This document shows positions 1 through 6,220 of a DNA stretch of 6,963 nucleotides, one piece after another (position 1 is the stretch's first letter; each line of letters starts with the position of its first letter). Location: positions 1 through 6,963 of the forward strand of contig SVNB01000090.1 in assembly GCA_015067125.1 (NCBI GenBank), given 5' to 3'. A program made the position numbers and the translations under genes. This DNA comes from Oscillospiraceae bacterium. Its GTDB lineage: Bacteria; Bacillota; Clostridia; Oscillospirales; Ruminococcaceae. A model generated the notes under the pieces. That model made no database searches, was not told the DNA's origin, and was given only the letters and a program-made list of their open reading frames with translations.

Positions 1-449
1 AGTTCGAGGTGAACGGAAACGTTTTTTCCGTCATAGAAGAATCCAAAGACGAGCTTTATGAAAACGTAAAAATAAACAAGTTCTTTATGTCCGAGGACGG
101 CAAAACCATTTATCTTAAAGGAAAAACCAAAGCATTGTATCAGGAAAAAACTTCCGGCAAAATACTTCTTCCCATATTTAGATTGGCTGCCTGGGAACCG
201 GATATCCACCGTACTTTTGATTTGGTGCTCAACTATGATCCCGATAAATACGTTCCGTATGATTCCGAACCTACCCGGATTTTGCTTGGCGATACCATGT
301 ATAACGGAAAAATCACAAAATACAGGTTTAATATGGACGGTTCCATAAATTTTGAAATAACCTTTACGGAATCCCACAAAGAAGACGTCAAAAATCCAAA
401 AAATCTTCTTTATATAAATTGTTTCTTTTTTGAATGGAAGCTGGAATAA
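1..449 (+). CDS. C-terminal part of an unrecognised protein (5' end outside window)
   Basis: The reading frame is open from the left edge to a TAA at 447-449. A GTG at position 9 could be read as a start, but the codons before it (TTC GAG) are open and too little sequence remains upstream for a ribosome binding site, so I take this as the tail of a longer gene. About 146 residues are visible, rich in charged and aromatic residues. There is no obvious membrane helix and no signal or motif I recognise. The alternating short hydrophobic and polar stretches (for example TIYLKGK, FRLAAWEPD, INFEITF) would suit a beta-rich domain, but that is only an impression. I assign no function. No clear hairpin sits right after the stop; the next terminator is at 539-573. 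Confidence 0.6.
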   Translation, partial: FEVNGNVFSVIEESKDELYENVKINKFFMSEDGKTIYLKGKTKALYQEKTSGKILLPIFRLAAWEPDIHRTFDLVLNYDPDKYVPYDSEPTRILLGDTMYNGKITKYRFNMDGSINFEITFTESHKEDVKNPKNLLYINCFFFEWKLE

Positions 450-538
450 ACAGTAGTTTAATCAGAATTGAGGTGATTCCGATTTAAGCTTGTACAGAAT
501 TTTGTGTATTGATATTATTGAATTTGTTTGAACGCAAC

Positions 539-573
539 ACCGCCCGTGCTCAAAATGAGCACGGGCGGTTTGT
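539..573. terminator. Bidirectional intrinsic terminator between convergent genes
   Basis: A 14 bp perfect stem (539-552 with 556-569, core CCGCCCGTGCTCA) closes on an AAA loop. On the + strand it is followed by TTTGTTATTCTTCTTT, which serves the rightward gene ending at 449. It also begins directly beyond the stop codon of the leftward flavodoxin gene, where the T-tract is poorer. Confidence 0.8.
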
Positions 574-1067
574 TATTCTTCTTTGAGCACGGAAGCAAAA
601 TTTGTGATGCTTTCCGGGATGATTTTTTCAAAAATTTTAAAGGTCGGGTCGGTTTTTGCGATTTTTATTATGGAATTTACTATAAGTTTATCCACGCCTT
701 TGATTTTATCTTTCGGCAACTCGCCGCCAAAGCAATCGATTATTGCGGCATGGTCCATAAATTCATCGCTGAAATTTTTTGTGATCGCTTCAGAAACTTT
801 ATCCGCAAGGCAGCAGCATATAAAAAGCCCGAACTTTGTTTTAAAAAGTTCCGCCTTGTGCTTTTCAAGATATGCGGCGATTTTTTTATCGATAACGCCC
901 ATGCGCACGCAGGAACCTATTGCCACGCAATCATAATCCGCAATTTGCGGAATATTTTCCCCGATTTCAAAAACGTCGCAGCTATCCGCGCCGATATTTG
1001 CCGCCAGAAGAGCCGCGCATCTTTTGGTGGTACCGGTTCTTCCGGAATAAATAATAAGGGTCTTCAA
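573..1067 (-). CDS. Flavodoxin-domain protein, HemG/Flavodoxin_5-like
   Basis: A 164-residue single-domain flavodoxin. It opens with the first beta strand KTLIIYSG and an FMN-phosphate loop, S8-G-R-T-G-T-T14. Further along come DYDCVAIGSCVRMG (about 44-57) and a second strand FGLFICCCLA (about 79-88). The spacing and the GS-x-x-R-x-G motif resemble the menaquinone-linked protoporphyrinogen oxidase HemG and the Flavodoxin_5 family, which carry FMN and move electrons in the cytoplasm or at the membrane face. True HemG activity cannot be inferred: no heme genes are nearby, and the C-terminal part diverges. I chose the TTG start at 1067 because AAAGGCGG lies upstream at workable spacing. The in-frame ATG at 1118 falls within the promoter, so it would not be in the transcript. 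It is divergent from a LysR regulator and probably controlled by it. Three consecutive cysteines (84-86) are unusual. Confidence 0.8.
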   Translation of the reverse strand: MKTLIIYSGRTGTTKRCAALLAANIGADSCDVFEIGENIPQIADYDCVAIGSCVRMGVIDKKIAAYLEKHKAELFKTKFGLFICCCLADKVSEAITKNFSDEFMDHAAIIDCFGGELPKDKIKGVDKLIVNSIIKIAKTDPTFKIFEKIIPESITNFASVLKEE

Positions 1068-1106
1068 AAAAAGCGCACCGCCTTTCTGCCGCAAGGTAAT
1101 AAAAAT

Positions 1107-1135
1107 ATAATAGCACATAATGCGGATTATTGCAA
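1107..1135 (-). promoter_or_regulatory. Sigma-A promoter for the flavodoxin gene
   Basis: Read on the minus strand, a -35 TTGCAA (1135-1130), an exact 17 bp spacer and a -10 TATTAT (1112-1107) preceded by TGC, giving an extended -10. Transcription would start near 1100, about 33 nt before the TTG start codon at 1067. Confidence 0.75.
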
Positions 1136-1157
1136 AGAAAAAACCCTGTTTTTGCAA
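1130..1157. promoter_or_regulatory. Inverted repeat TTGCAAA-N14-TTTGCAA, candidate LysR operator
   Basis: Two perfect 7 bp half-sites (1130-1136 and 1151-1157) lie between two divergent promoters. The left half overlaps the -35 box of the flavodoxin gene and the right half lies just upstream of the LysR promoter. LysR-type regulators usually bind dyads in such divergent intergenic regions. Its role as operator is inference from position and symmetry. Confidence 0.4.
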
Positions 1158-1158
1158 T

Positions 1159-1186
1159 TTGTTTTTCCGCAGATTTGTGATATACT
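1159..1186 (+). promoter_or_regulatory. Extended -10 promoter for the LysR-type gene
   Basis: TGATATACT (1178-1186) forms an extended -10 (TG-N-TATACT). A weak -35 TTGTTT sits at 1159-1164 with a 16 bp spacer. The predicted transcript start near 1193 leaves about 21 nt before the TTG at 1214, just enough for the ribosome binding site, and rules out the earlier in-frame TTG at 1193. Confidence 0.65.
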
Positions 1187-1213
1187 GTTTTTTTGGAAAG
1201 AAGGTGTTTTGCC

Positions 1214-2110
1214 TTGTTTGACGAATATCTTAAAACTTTTATCTGCGCCGCGGAAAACGGAAGCTTCATCAAAGCGGCGGAAGCTTTGTATCTTTCTCCC
1301 AATGCCGTTAAAAAACGCATAAACGCTTTGGAAGAAAGCCTTGGTTTTTCTCTTTTTGACCGCACCCTTAAAGGCATAAAGCTTACCCCTGCCGGAAAAT
1401 CCTTCTATAATGATTCCAAAAAACTTGTGCAAAGCTATAACAACGCTCTGGAAAAAGCAAAATCCATAAGCGAAAATAAATCCGATACCGTAAGGATCGG
1501 CATAATGGATACTTTTTCTGATGAATTTATGCTTGCGAACTGGTTTCCGCTGGAAGAGGGTTCTCACCGTACGCGTTCAAGTATGTTTTTCTTCGGAACT
1601 TCTAACGAAAACGTAAATAATATGCTTCAAAGCGTTGGCCGGGATATAGATCTTTGCGTTGATATATATGACGAAAAGCTTGCCAGAACGTTTGGACTTA
1701 AAGCCGTTAAACTTTCCGAAACAAAAATCTGCTGTGCCGTTCCGCTTAATCACAGACTTGCGGGGAAAACAGAAATTTCCGCATCCGATCTTTGCGGAGA
1801 AAAAATCGCGACCCTTAAAAGCGGAAGAAACCGCCTTTGGGACAACGCCATTGCCGCGATAAAAGAGGATTTTTTCGGCATAAGTATTTTCGAGATTGAA
1901 AAATTCAATATAAAAACCTTTAACCGCTGCGAAAACGAAAACCGGATTATATTTACCACCGAAAACAGCAAAAAAGTCTATCCTTTTTTTAAAAGTATTC
2001 CTCTTGCAAAAACATATCCCGTTCCTTTTGGACTTTATTATTCAAAAAACGCTGATGAAAAAACAATGGAGCTTATTAATACCATAAAAAGTTTTTCGCC
2101 CGAAATTTAA
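1214..2110 (+). CDS. LysR-type transcriptional regulator
   Basis: A 298-residue protein, the usual LysR length. The N-terminal winged helix-turn-helix spans about residues 2-61: FDEYLKTF, then SFIKAAEALYLSPNAVKKRI as helix-turn-helix, the ALEESLGFSLFDR wing and LTPAG. A linker helix follows, then an effector-binding domain from about residue 90 (DTVRIGIMDTF). That domain is more divergent than the DNA-binding part, so the ligand cannot be predicted. I chose TTG at 1214 because AAGAAGGTG (1198-1206) is well spaced before it and the conserved LysR N-terminus normally begins within a few residues of the start; an in-frame TTG at 1193 coincides with the likely transcript start. It is divergent from the flavodoxin gene, an arrangement typical of a LysR regulator that controls its neighbour and itself. 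The ligand and target are inferred only from layout. Confidence 0.9.
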   Translation: MFDEYLKTFICAAENGSFIKAAEALYLSPNAVKKRINALEESLGFSLFDRTLKGIKLTPAGKSFYNDSKKLVQSYNNALEKAKSISENKSDTVRIGIMDTFSDEFMLANWFPLEEGSHRTRSSMFFFGTSNENVNNMLQSVGRDIDLCVDIYDEKLARTFGLKAVKLSETKICCAVPLNHRLAGKTEISASDLCGEKIATLKSGRNRLWDNAIAAIKEDFFGISIFEIEKFNIKTFNRCENENRIIFTTENSKKVYPFFKSIPLAKTYPVPFGLYYSKNADEKTMELINTIKSFSPEI

Positions 2111-2116
2111 CAATTC

Positions 2117-2165
2117 AAGAGCCTATATAAGCACTTTTAGTGCCTGTATAGGCTCTTTTTTGTTC
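2117..2165 (+). terminator. Intrinsic terminator after the LysR gene
   Basis: An 11 bp outer stem (2117-2127 AAGAGCCTATA with 2147-2157) encloses a small inner hairpin (GCACT 2131-2135, AGTGC 2139-2143). A T-tract TCTTTTTTG follows. It starts 7 nt after the stop codon and separates the regulator from the dehydrogenase gene. Confidence 0.85.
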
Positions 2166-2194
2166 TTTATATGCGTTATACAGTGCGTTATAAT
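2166..2194 (+). promoter_or_regulatory. Promoter for the short-chain dehydrogenase gene
   Basis: A consensus -10 TATAAT (2189-2194) lies 17 bp after a weak -35 TTTATA (2166-2171). The octamer GCGTTATA occurs twice, at 2173-2180 and 2185-2192, in the spacer and into the -10. The weak -35 with a tandem repeat across the core promoter could mean regulated expression. The leader would be about 40 nt. Confidence 0.65.
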
Positions 2195-2241
2195 ATATCT
2201 GATGTGTTAAATAAAGCACAATTTTAAAGGAGGATTATATT

Positions 2242-3000
2242 ATGGAAAGACTTGACGGAAAAAGAATTATAATCACCGGCGGCGCAGGCGGCATGGGCAG
2301 AACCACTGTTGAAAACTTCCCTTCTCTCGGCGCAAAGGTTGCATTTTTTGATGTAAATGATGCAGACGGCGCAGAAGTTGAAAAAATCAGCGGCGCAAAA
2401 TATATCCATGTTGACGTTTCCAACGAAGAGAGCGTTCAGAAAGGCTTTGCAGAGGCAGTTGAATGGCTTGGCGGACTTGACGTAGTTATTCACTGCGCAG
2501 CAATCGCTCCCGCAACTCCCATTGAATACTGCGATTTTGCAACCTGGAAAAAACTTTTTGCAATCAATGCAGACGGTACTTACCTTGTTGATATGGAAGC
2601 TTTCAAATACATGAAAGATCAGGGTCACGGCAACATCATCAACTTCACCAGTGCTTCCGCATTTATTGTAAGCCCCTTCCAGCCTATCTATGGCGCAACC
2701 AAAGGCGCAGTAACTTCCTGGAGCAGAACCCTTGCAAAGGACCTTATGCCTTATAACATTAGAGTTAACATGATCGCTCCCAACATCTGGACTCCTATGA
2801 CTGATAAACTTGTTGCACAGTTTAATGATGCAGAAAAACAGGCATTTATGGATGGCATGAAAGGCATGATGCTTGGCGACAGACCCGGCGACCTTATTGA
2901 AGACTATCTTCCCGTTATTGCTTTTGCAGCAAGCGACAGCTCCAAATTCATTACCGGTCAGACCATCTGCGTAGATGGCGGTACCATGATGGTTCGTTAA
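2242..3000 (+). CDS. Short-chain dehydrogenase/reductase (SDR), classical type
   Basis: A 252-residue cytoplasmic NAD(P)-dependent oxidoreductase of the usual classical SDR length. The Rossmann cofactor motif TGGAGGMG is at residues 12-19. D37 at the end of the second strand (VAFFD) favours NAD(H) over NADP(H). The catalytic set is complete: N109 (AINADG), S137 (NFTSAS), Y150 and K154 (YGATK). The usual NNAG is replaced by HCAA (84-87) and the PG after the sixth strand by PN (180-181). Both are tolerated in some SDR branches but make transfer of a substrate risky. The C-terminus has the familiar ITGQTICVDGG. The ATG at 2242 is preceded by AAAGGAGG (2226-2233) at ideal spacing. The gene has its own promoter and terminators on both sides, so it stands alone. 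Alanine codons are 23 GCA, 5 GCT and no GCC or GCG, unlike the mixed use in its neighbours, which suggests high expression. The substrate is unknown. Confidence 0.92.
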   Translation: MERLDGKRIIITGGAGGMGRTTVENFPSLGAKVAFFDVNDADGAEVEKISGAKYIHVDVSNEESVQKGFAEAVEWLGGLDVVIHCAAIAPATPIEYCDFATWKKLFAINADGTYLVDMEAFKYMKDQGHGNIINFTSASAFIVSPFQPIYGATKGAVTSWSRTLAKDLMPYNIRVNMIAPNIWTPMTDKLVAQFNDAEKQAFMDGMKGMMLGDRPGDLIEDYLPVIAFAASDSSKFITGQTICVDGGTMMVR

Positions 3001-3029
3001 AAGATAATAATACCCCCTTTTTTCTATTT

Positions 3030-3069
3030 AAAAGCGGCTCCGCAAATTTTCTGCGGAGCCGCTTTTTTT
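3030..3069. terminator. Intrinsic terminator after the SDR gene
   Basis: A 15 bp perfect stem (3030-3044 with 3052-3066, core AGCGGCTCCGCA) with a 7 nt loop is followed by seven T residues (3063-3069). It is a very strong rightward terminator; A residues on the left side could also let it act leftward. Confidence 0.92.
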
Positions 3070-3104
3070 GAATCAACGCAATATTTCTTTACAATAATTT
3101 AACA

Positions 3105-3118
3105 TAAAGTTGACTTTA
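3105..3118. promoter_or_regulatory. Perfect palindrome TAAAGT-TG-ACTTTA over the cardiolipin synthase -35
   Basis: A 6-2-6 perfect dyad whose right arm overlaps the first four bases of the -35 hexamer (3115-3120). A protein bound here would compete with RNA polymerase, so it is a reasonable operator candidate. No regulator is identified. Confidence 0.4.
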
Positions 3119-3150
3119 CACCGATATTTTTTCGCGCTATACTATATAAT
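3115..3150 (+). promoter_or_regulatory. Promoter for cardiolipin synthase
   Basis: -35 TTTACA (3115-3120), 17 bp spacer, -10 TATACT (3138-3143), each one base from consensus. A second -10-like TATAAT lies at 3145-3150 but lacks a well-placed -35. Predicted start near 3150, leaving a leader of about 27 nt with the GAAAGGAGGA binding site. Confidence 0.8.
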
Positions 3151-3176
3151 AAATAAAAGCGAAAGGAGGAGCCATT

Positions 3177-4757
3177 TTGGAAAAGAAAAGCTTTAAAGAT
3201 ACCGGCCTGCATCTTTTAAAAAAAGGTCAAAAAGGCCTTGTTCACGCGATTTTCAGCCGGTTTGGCGTAATTATTCTTCTTTTCGCGATACAGGCTATAA
3301 TCCTTCTTTCTGTTCTTATTATATTCCAGTCTTTTGCGCCGGAATTCTTCGGCGGCGGACTTCTTATAGGGCTTGTAGTTTCTCTTCATATCCTCAATAC
3401 GCGCATAGACCCTACCGCAAAACTGACCTGGGTTATTCTTGTAATGGCTCTGCCGATTTTCGGAACGCTTTTGTTTTTTTATACCACGCTGGAATTTGGT
3501 CACCGCACCCTGCGCGACAGAGTTGAAACGCTTGTAAATTCCACCAGAAAAAAAATCCCGCAGGAAAAAGCCGTTCTGGAAAAATTTGTGGAAAAAGATC
3601 CGGGCGCCGCTTCCATAGCGCACTATCTGCGCCGCACCGGGTGTTTTCCGGTTTTTGACGGCACGGAAGTTTCTTATCTTTCCATAGGCGAAACAATGTT
3701 TGACGAAGTGCTTCTTCAGCTGGAAAAGGCAAAGCATTTTATCTTTCTTGAATATTTTATTATTGATGAAGGCGTTATGTGGGGCAAAATCCTCGAAATC
3801 CTTGCCAAAAAAGCCGAAGAAGGCGTGGACGTGCGCGTTATGTATGACGGCACCAACGAATTTACCAATCTTCCGCACGATTATCCGGAAATGCTGAAAA
3901 AGCTTGGCATAAAGTGCAAGGTTTTTGCGCCCCTTTCTCCTTTTGTTTCCACACATTATAACTACCGCGACCACAGAAAAATAATGGTTATAGACGGCAA
4001 CACCGCTTTTACCGGCGGAATAAACTTTGCGGACAGATATATCAACAAAGAAGTTGTTCACGGCCACTGGAAGGATACCGCCGTTATGCTTAAAGGAAAG
4101 GCGGTAAAAGGCTTTACCCTTATGTTTTTGCAGATGTGGAATATTGATGAAAAAGAACCGGTTTTCGATCCGTTCCTCAATTTTCCCGCGCTTCCGCCGA
4201 AAAATTCCAAAGGCTATGTAATCCCCTATGGCGACTGCCCTTTGGACAGAGATAAAGTCGGCGAAAGGGTATATATGGATATTCTTAACCGTTCAAAACG
4301 CTATGTTCATATTATGACGCCCTATCTTATTCTTGACAGCCGCATGGAAACCGCCATAAAATTTGCCGCAGAGCGCGGCGTTGAAGTTGCCATAATTCTG
4401 CCCGGCGTTCCGGATAAATTTATTCCCTATTCCCTTGCCAAAAGCCATTATTCCGTTCTGCTTGATGCGGGCGTTCAGATTTACGAATATGAACCGGGAT
4501 TTATCCACGCAAAATCTTTTGTTGCGGATGATACCGAAGGCGTTGTGGGCACAATAAACCTTGATTACCGCAGCCTTTACCATCATTTTGAATGTGCCGC
4601 ATATTGCTACGATACAAAATGCATAGGCGATATAGAAAAGGATTTTCAGCAGACGCTGAAAAAATGCCGCTGCATAAATAAAAGCAATATATGGAAGAAT
4701 TATCCCTGGCTGCGTCCGGTTTCGTTCTTTGCAAAGCTTTTGGCGCCGCTGCTTTAA
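3177..4757 (+). CDS. cls: Cardiolipin synthase (two-HKD phospholipase D family)
   Basis: A 526-residue membrane enzyme that joins two phosphatidylglycerol molecules into cardiolipin and glycerol. Two membrane segments lie near the N-terminus (about 30-52 and 59-103, the latter possibly two passes), with the conserved NTRIDPTAKLTWVILVMALPIFG region of bacterial Cls between and within them. Both catalytic HKD motifs are intact: H266-x-K268-x4-D273 followed by GNTAFTGGIN, and H444-x-K446-x4-D451 followed by GVVGTINLDYRS. It is slightly longer than the common ~480-500 residue Cls because of an extra ~25-residue basic N-terminal extension. The TTG start at 3177 is supported by GAAAGGAGGA (3161-3170) at good spacing; no ATG or GTG fits as well. 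It is transcribed alone. The C-terminal end is hydrophobic (SFFAKLLAPLL) and could be an amphipathic membrane contact. Confidence 0.95.
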   Translation: MEKKSFKDTGLHLLKKGQKGLVHAIFSRFGVIILLFAIQAIILLSVLIIFQSFAPEFFGGGLLIGLVVSLHILNTRIDPTAKLTWVILVMALPIFGTLLFFYTTLEFGHRTLRDRVETLVNSTRKKIPQEKAVLEKFVEKDPGAASIAHYLRRTGCFPVFDGTEVSYLSIGETMFDEVLLQLEKAKHFIFLEYFIIDEGVMWGKILEILAKKAEEGVDVRVMYDGTNEFTNLPHDYPEMLKKLGIKCKVFAPLSPFVSTHYNYRDHRKIMVIDGNTAFTGGINFADRYINKEVVHGHWKDTAVMLKGKAVKGFTLMFLQMWNIDEKEPVFDPFLNFPALPPKNSKGYVIPYGDCPLDRDKVGERVYMDILNRSKRYVHIMTPYLILDSRMETAIKFAAERGVEVAIILPGVPDKFIPYSLAKSHYSVLLDAGVQIYEYEPGFIHAKSFVADDTEGVVGTINLDYRSLYHHFECAAYCYDTKCIGDIEKDFQQTLKKCRCINKSNIWKNYPWLRPVSFFAKLLAPLL

Positions 4758-4765
4758 AAAAGCGG
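4746..4765 (+). terminator. Possible weak terminator overlapping the cls stop
   Basis: CCGCT (4746-4750) can pair with AGCGG (4761-4765), or GCTTT (4751-4755) with AAAGC (4759-4763), around the stop codon, followed by AATTATTTTATAATT. The stem is short and the T-tract interrupted, so real termination may occur instead at the hairpin at 4956-4987. Confidence 0.3.
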
Positions 4766-4768
4766 AGA

Positions 4769-4833
4769 ATTATTTTATAATTACCGGCGCATTTTATTGA
4801 AATGTTGTAGGGGCGGCTCTGCGTGGCCGCCCG
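4769..4833. repeat. Intergenic GC-rich palindromic repeat, first copy of a ~40 bp direct repeat
   Basis: An AT-rich ~41 bp stretch (4769-4809, core TTTTATAATTACCGGC) is followed by a 7 bp perfect stem GGGCGGC (4811-4817) / GCCGCCC (4826-4832) with an 8 nt loop. The motif TTGTAGGGGCGGC is one I associate from memory with dispersed intergenic repeats in Clostridia. It lacks a T-tract on either strand, so it is not a terminator. Confidence 0.5.
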
Positions 4834-4852
4834 AAAAAAGCATAACCGAGGG

Positions 4853-4940
4853 ATTGTTTTATAAATTACCGGCTGAATTTAATGGAATTGTATTTCTCTC
4901 CCTCCGTCACCTGCGGTGACACCTACCTCGTCAGAAGGAG
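4853..4940. repeat. Second copy of the ~40 bp direct repeat plus a second palindromic element
   Basis: 4853-4892 repeats 4769-4809 imperfectly (shared core TTTTATAA(A)TTACCGGC, then ATTT and a TGTA end), about 84 bp downstream. A different palindromic element follows (4898-4940): an inner hairpin GTCACC (4906-4911) / GGTGAC (4915-4920) within an outer arm pairing CTCC (4898-4901) with GGAG (4937-4940). The CTCCCTC...TCAGA.GGAG pattern resembles a dispersed repeat I recall from gut Clostridia; family membership is not proven here. Confidence 0.5.
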
Positions 4941-4955
4941 CTGATTCGGAACAAC

Positions 4956-4987
4956 AAAAAAGCCTCCGCCGTGCGGAGGCTTTTTTT
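4956..4987. terminator. Bidirectional terminator between cls and the CofE-like gene
   Basis: The stem GCCTCCGC (4962-4969) / GCGGAGGC (4973-4980) with a CGT loop is flanked by six A and seven T residues. It can therefore act on both strands: 13 nt after the leftward gene's stop, and as a rightward stop for read-through from cls. Confidence 0.92.
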
Positions 4988-4999
4988 ACTGAAGACGTA

Positions 5000-6196
5000 T
5001 CAGTCGTTGGTATAGTTATCAAAATAACCCTGAACAAGAATAACAGGAGTACCTTTATCTCCGGAACCGGAGGTAAGGTCGCAAAGGGAACCGATAAGGT
5101 CGGTAAGCTGGCGAGGAGTGGTTCCTTCGGAAGCCATGTTGCCCACAAGGTTTGCGTCCTTTGCTTTGATGCTTTCGGAAATTGCTTTTTTAAGTTCTTC
5201 GCCGGAAAGCTCGCTGAAATCGTTATCTGCAAGGTATTTAAGTTTAAGCTCGTTGGGAGTGCCGATAAGGCCTTCGGTATGGAAAGGAGAAACAACCGGG
5301 TCTGCAAGTTCCCAGATTTTACCCTGAGGATCTTTGAATGCGCCGTCGCCGTAAACCATAACTTCCACGTGTTTGCCGGTGGCTTCGAGCACGCGTTTCT
5401 GGATATCAACAACAAGATCCTGGCTGTCGCGCGGGAAGAGTTTTACGGTTTCTTCGGTGGCTTTGTTGGAACCAAGAAGGCCGTATTTTTCGTTATAACC
5501 GCCGCTGACGGGAGAAGTAAGGATATCGTCAAGTCCGCAAACAACTTTTGCGCCTGCAGCTTTAAGAATGCGTTTGGTTCTTGCGCGGGTGTGAATATCG
5601 CAGGTAAGAACGCAATCGGTATAATCAAGAATTGCTTTGGGCTGGTTTGCAAAAACAACTTCTACTTCTGCGCCTTCTTCTTTAACAAGTCCGCAGTAAT
5701 AATCAACGTAATCAACACCGGTAAAGGGATGTCTGTTTTCGCCGAAAAGTTCGCGGTATTTTTCAAGAGAAAGAACATCGGAATAGGGGTTGACTCCGGC
5801 TTCGTCAAGTTTATCAAGGCTTACAAGTTCGTTGCCCACTTCATCAGAAGGATAGCTGAGCATAAGAACAACCTTTTTGCAGCCTTTTGCAATTCCGCGA
5901 AGGCAGATTGCAAAACGGTTTCTGGAAAGGATCGGGAAGATAACGCCAACGGTTTCTCCGCCGAGTTTTGCTTTTACGTCCGCTGCAATATCTTCAACAG
6001 AAGCATAGTTGCCCTGCGCTCTTGCAACAACGGATTCGGTAACGGCGATAACGTCGCGGTTGCGGATTTCAAAGCCCTCGGATTCAGCTGCTTCGAGCAC
6101 GCTTGCGGTTACCATCTGTGCAAGGTCATCACCCTGACGGAAGATGGGGCAGCGAATGCCGCGGGATACGGTACCAACTTTTCTGGAATTTGCCAT
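5000..6196 (-). CDS. CofE-like protein, coenzyme F420-0:L-glutamate ligase family
   Basis: A 398-residue protein related to CofE, the GTP-dependent enzyme that adds glutamate to coenzyme F420-0. The N-terminal half has the family pattern: RCPIFRQGDDLAQMV (15-29), NRDVIAVTESVVARAQGN (46-63), and SRNRFAICLRGIAKG (91-105), corresponding to the CofE arginine-rich/NAG region. Later conserved-looking parts are CDIHTRARTKRI (199-210), VYGDGAFKDP (281-290, acidic residues that could bind metal) and the C-terminal GYFDNY. At 398 residues it is longer than the ~250-residue archaeal CofE. Clostridia generally are not known to make F420, and no other F420 gene is seen here, so the real acceptor is uncertain; a different cofactor or peptide-like substrate is possible. 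The ATG at 6196 follows AGAAAGGA at good spacing. Alanine codons are mostly GCA, as in the SDR gene, suggesting high expression. Confidence 0.78.
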   Translation of the reverse strand: MANSRKVGTVSRGIRCPIFRQGDDLAQMVTASVLEAAESEGFEIRNRDVIAVTESVVARAQGNYASVEDIAADVKAKLGGETVGVIFPILSRNRFAICLRGIAKGCKKVVLMLSYPSDEVGNELVSLDKLDEAGVNPYSDVLSLEKYRELFGENRHPFTGVDYVDYYCGLVKEEGAEVEVVFANQPKAILDYTDCVLTCDIHTRARTKRILKAAGAKVVCGLDDILTSPVSGGYNEKYGLLGSNKATEETVKLFPRDSQDLVVDIQKRVLEATGKHVEVMVYGDGAFKDPQGKIWELADPVVSPFHTEGLIGTPNELKLKYLADNDFSELSGEELKKAISESIKAKDANLVGNMASEGTTPRQLTDLIGSLCDLTSGSGDKGTPVILVQGYFDNYTND

Positions 6197-6220
6197 AATT
6201 ACAGATCCTTTCTATATAAA

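Noticed and set aside
1068..1157. N-terminal extension of the flavodoxin gene to 1157
   Set aside because: It would include 30 residues encoded across the gene's own -35 and -10 boxes, upstream of the predicted transcript start; the flavodoxin fold begins right after the TTG at 1067.
528..1322. 264-codon + strand frame over the flavodoxin gene
   Set aside because: It starts beside the terminator hairpin, is antisense to a recognisable flavodoxin, and crosses two divergent promoters and the start of the LysR gene; composition is not protein-like.
3216..4067. 283-codon minus-strand frame inside cls
   Set aside because: Antisense to an intact cardiolipin synthase with both HKD motifs; no ribosome binding site or domain.
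4811..4832. GGGCGGC/GCCGCCC hairpin as a terminator for cls
   Set aside because: No T-tract follows on either strand; it fits better as an intergenic repeat.
4758..4999. CRISPR array or tandem repeat array
   Set aside because: Only two imperfect copies of one module, with different sequence following each; no regular repeat-spacer pattern.
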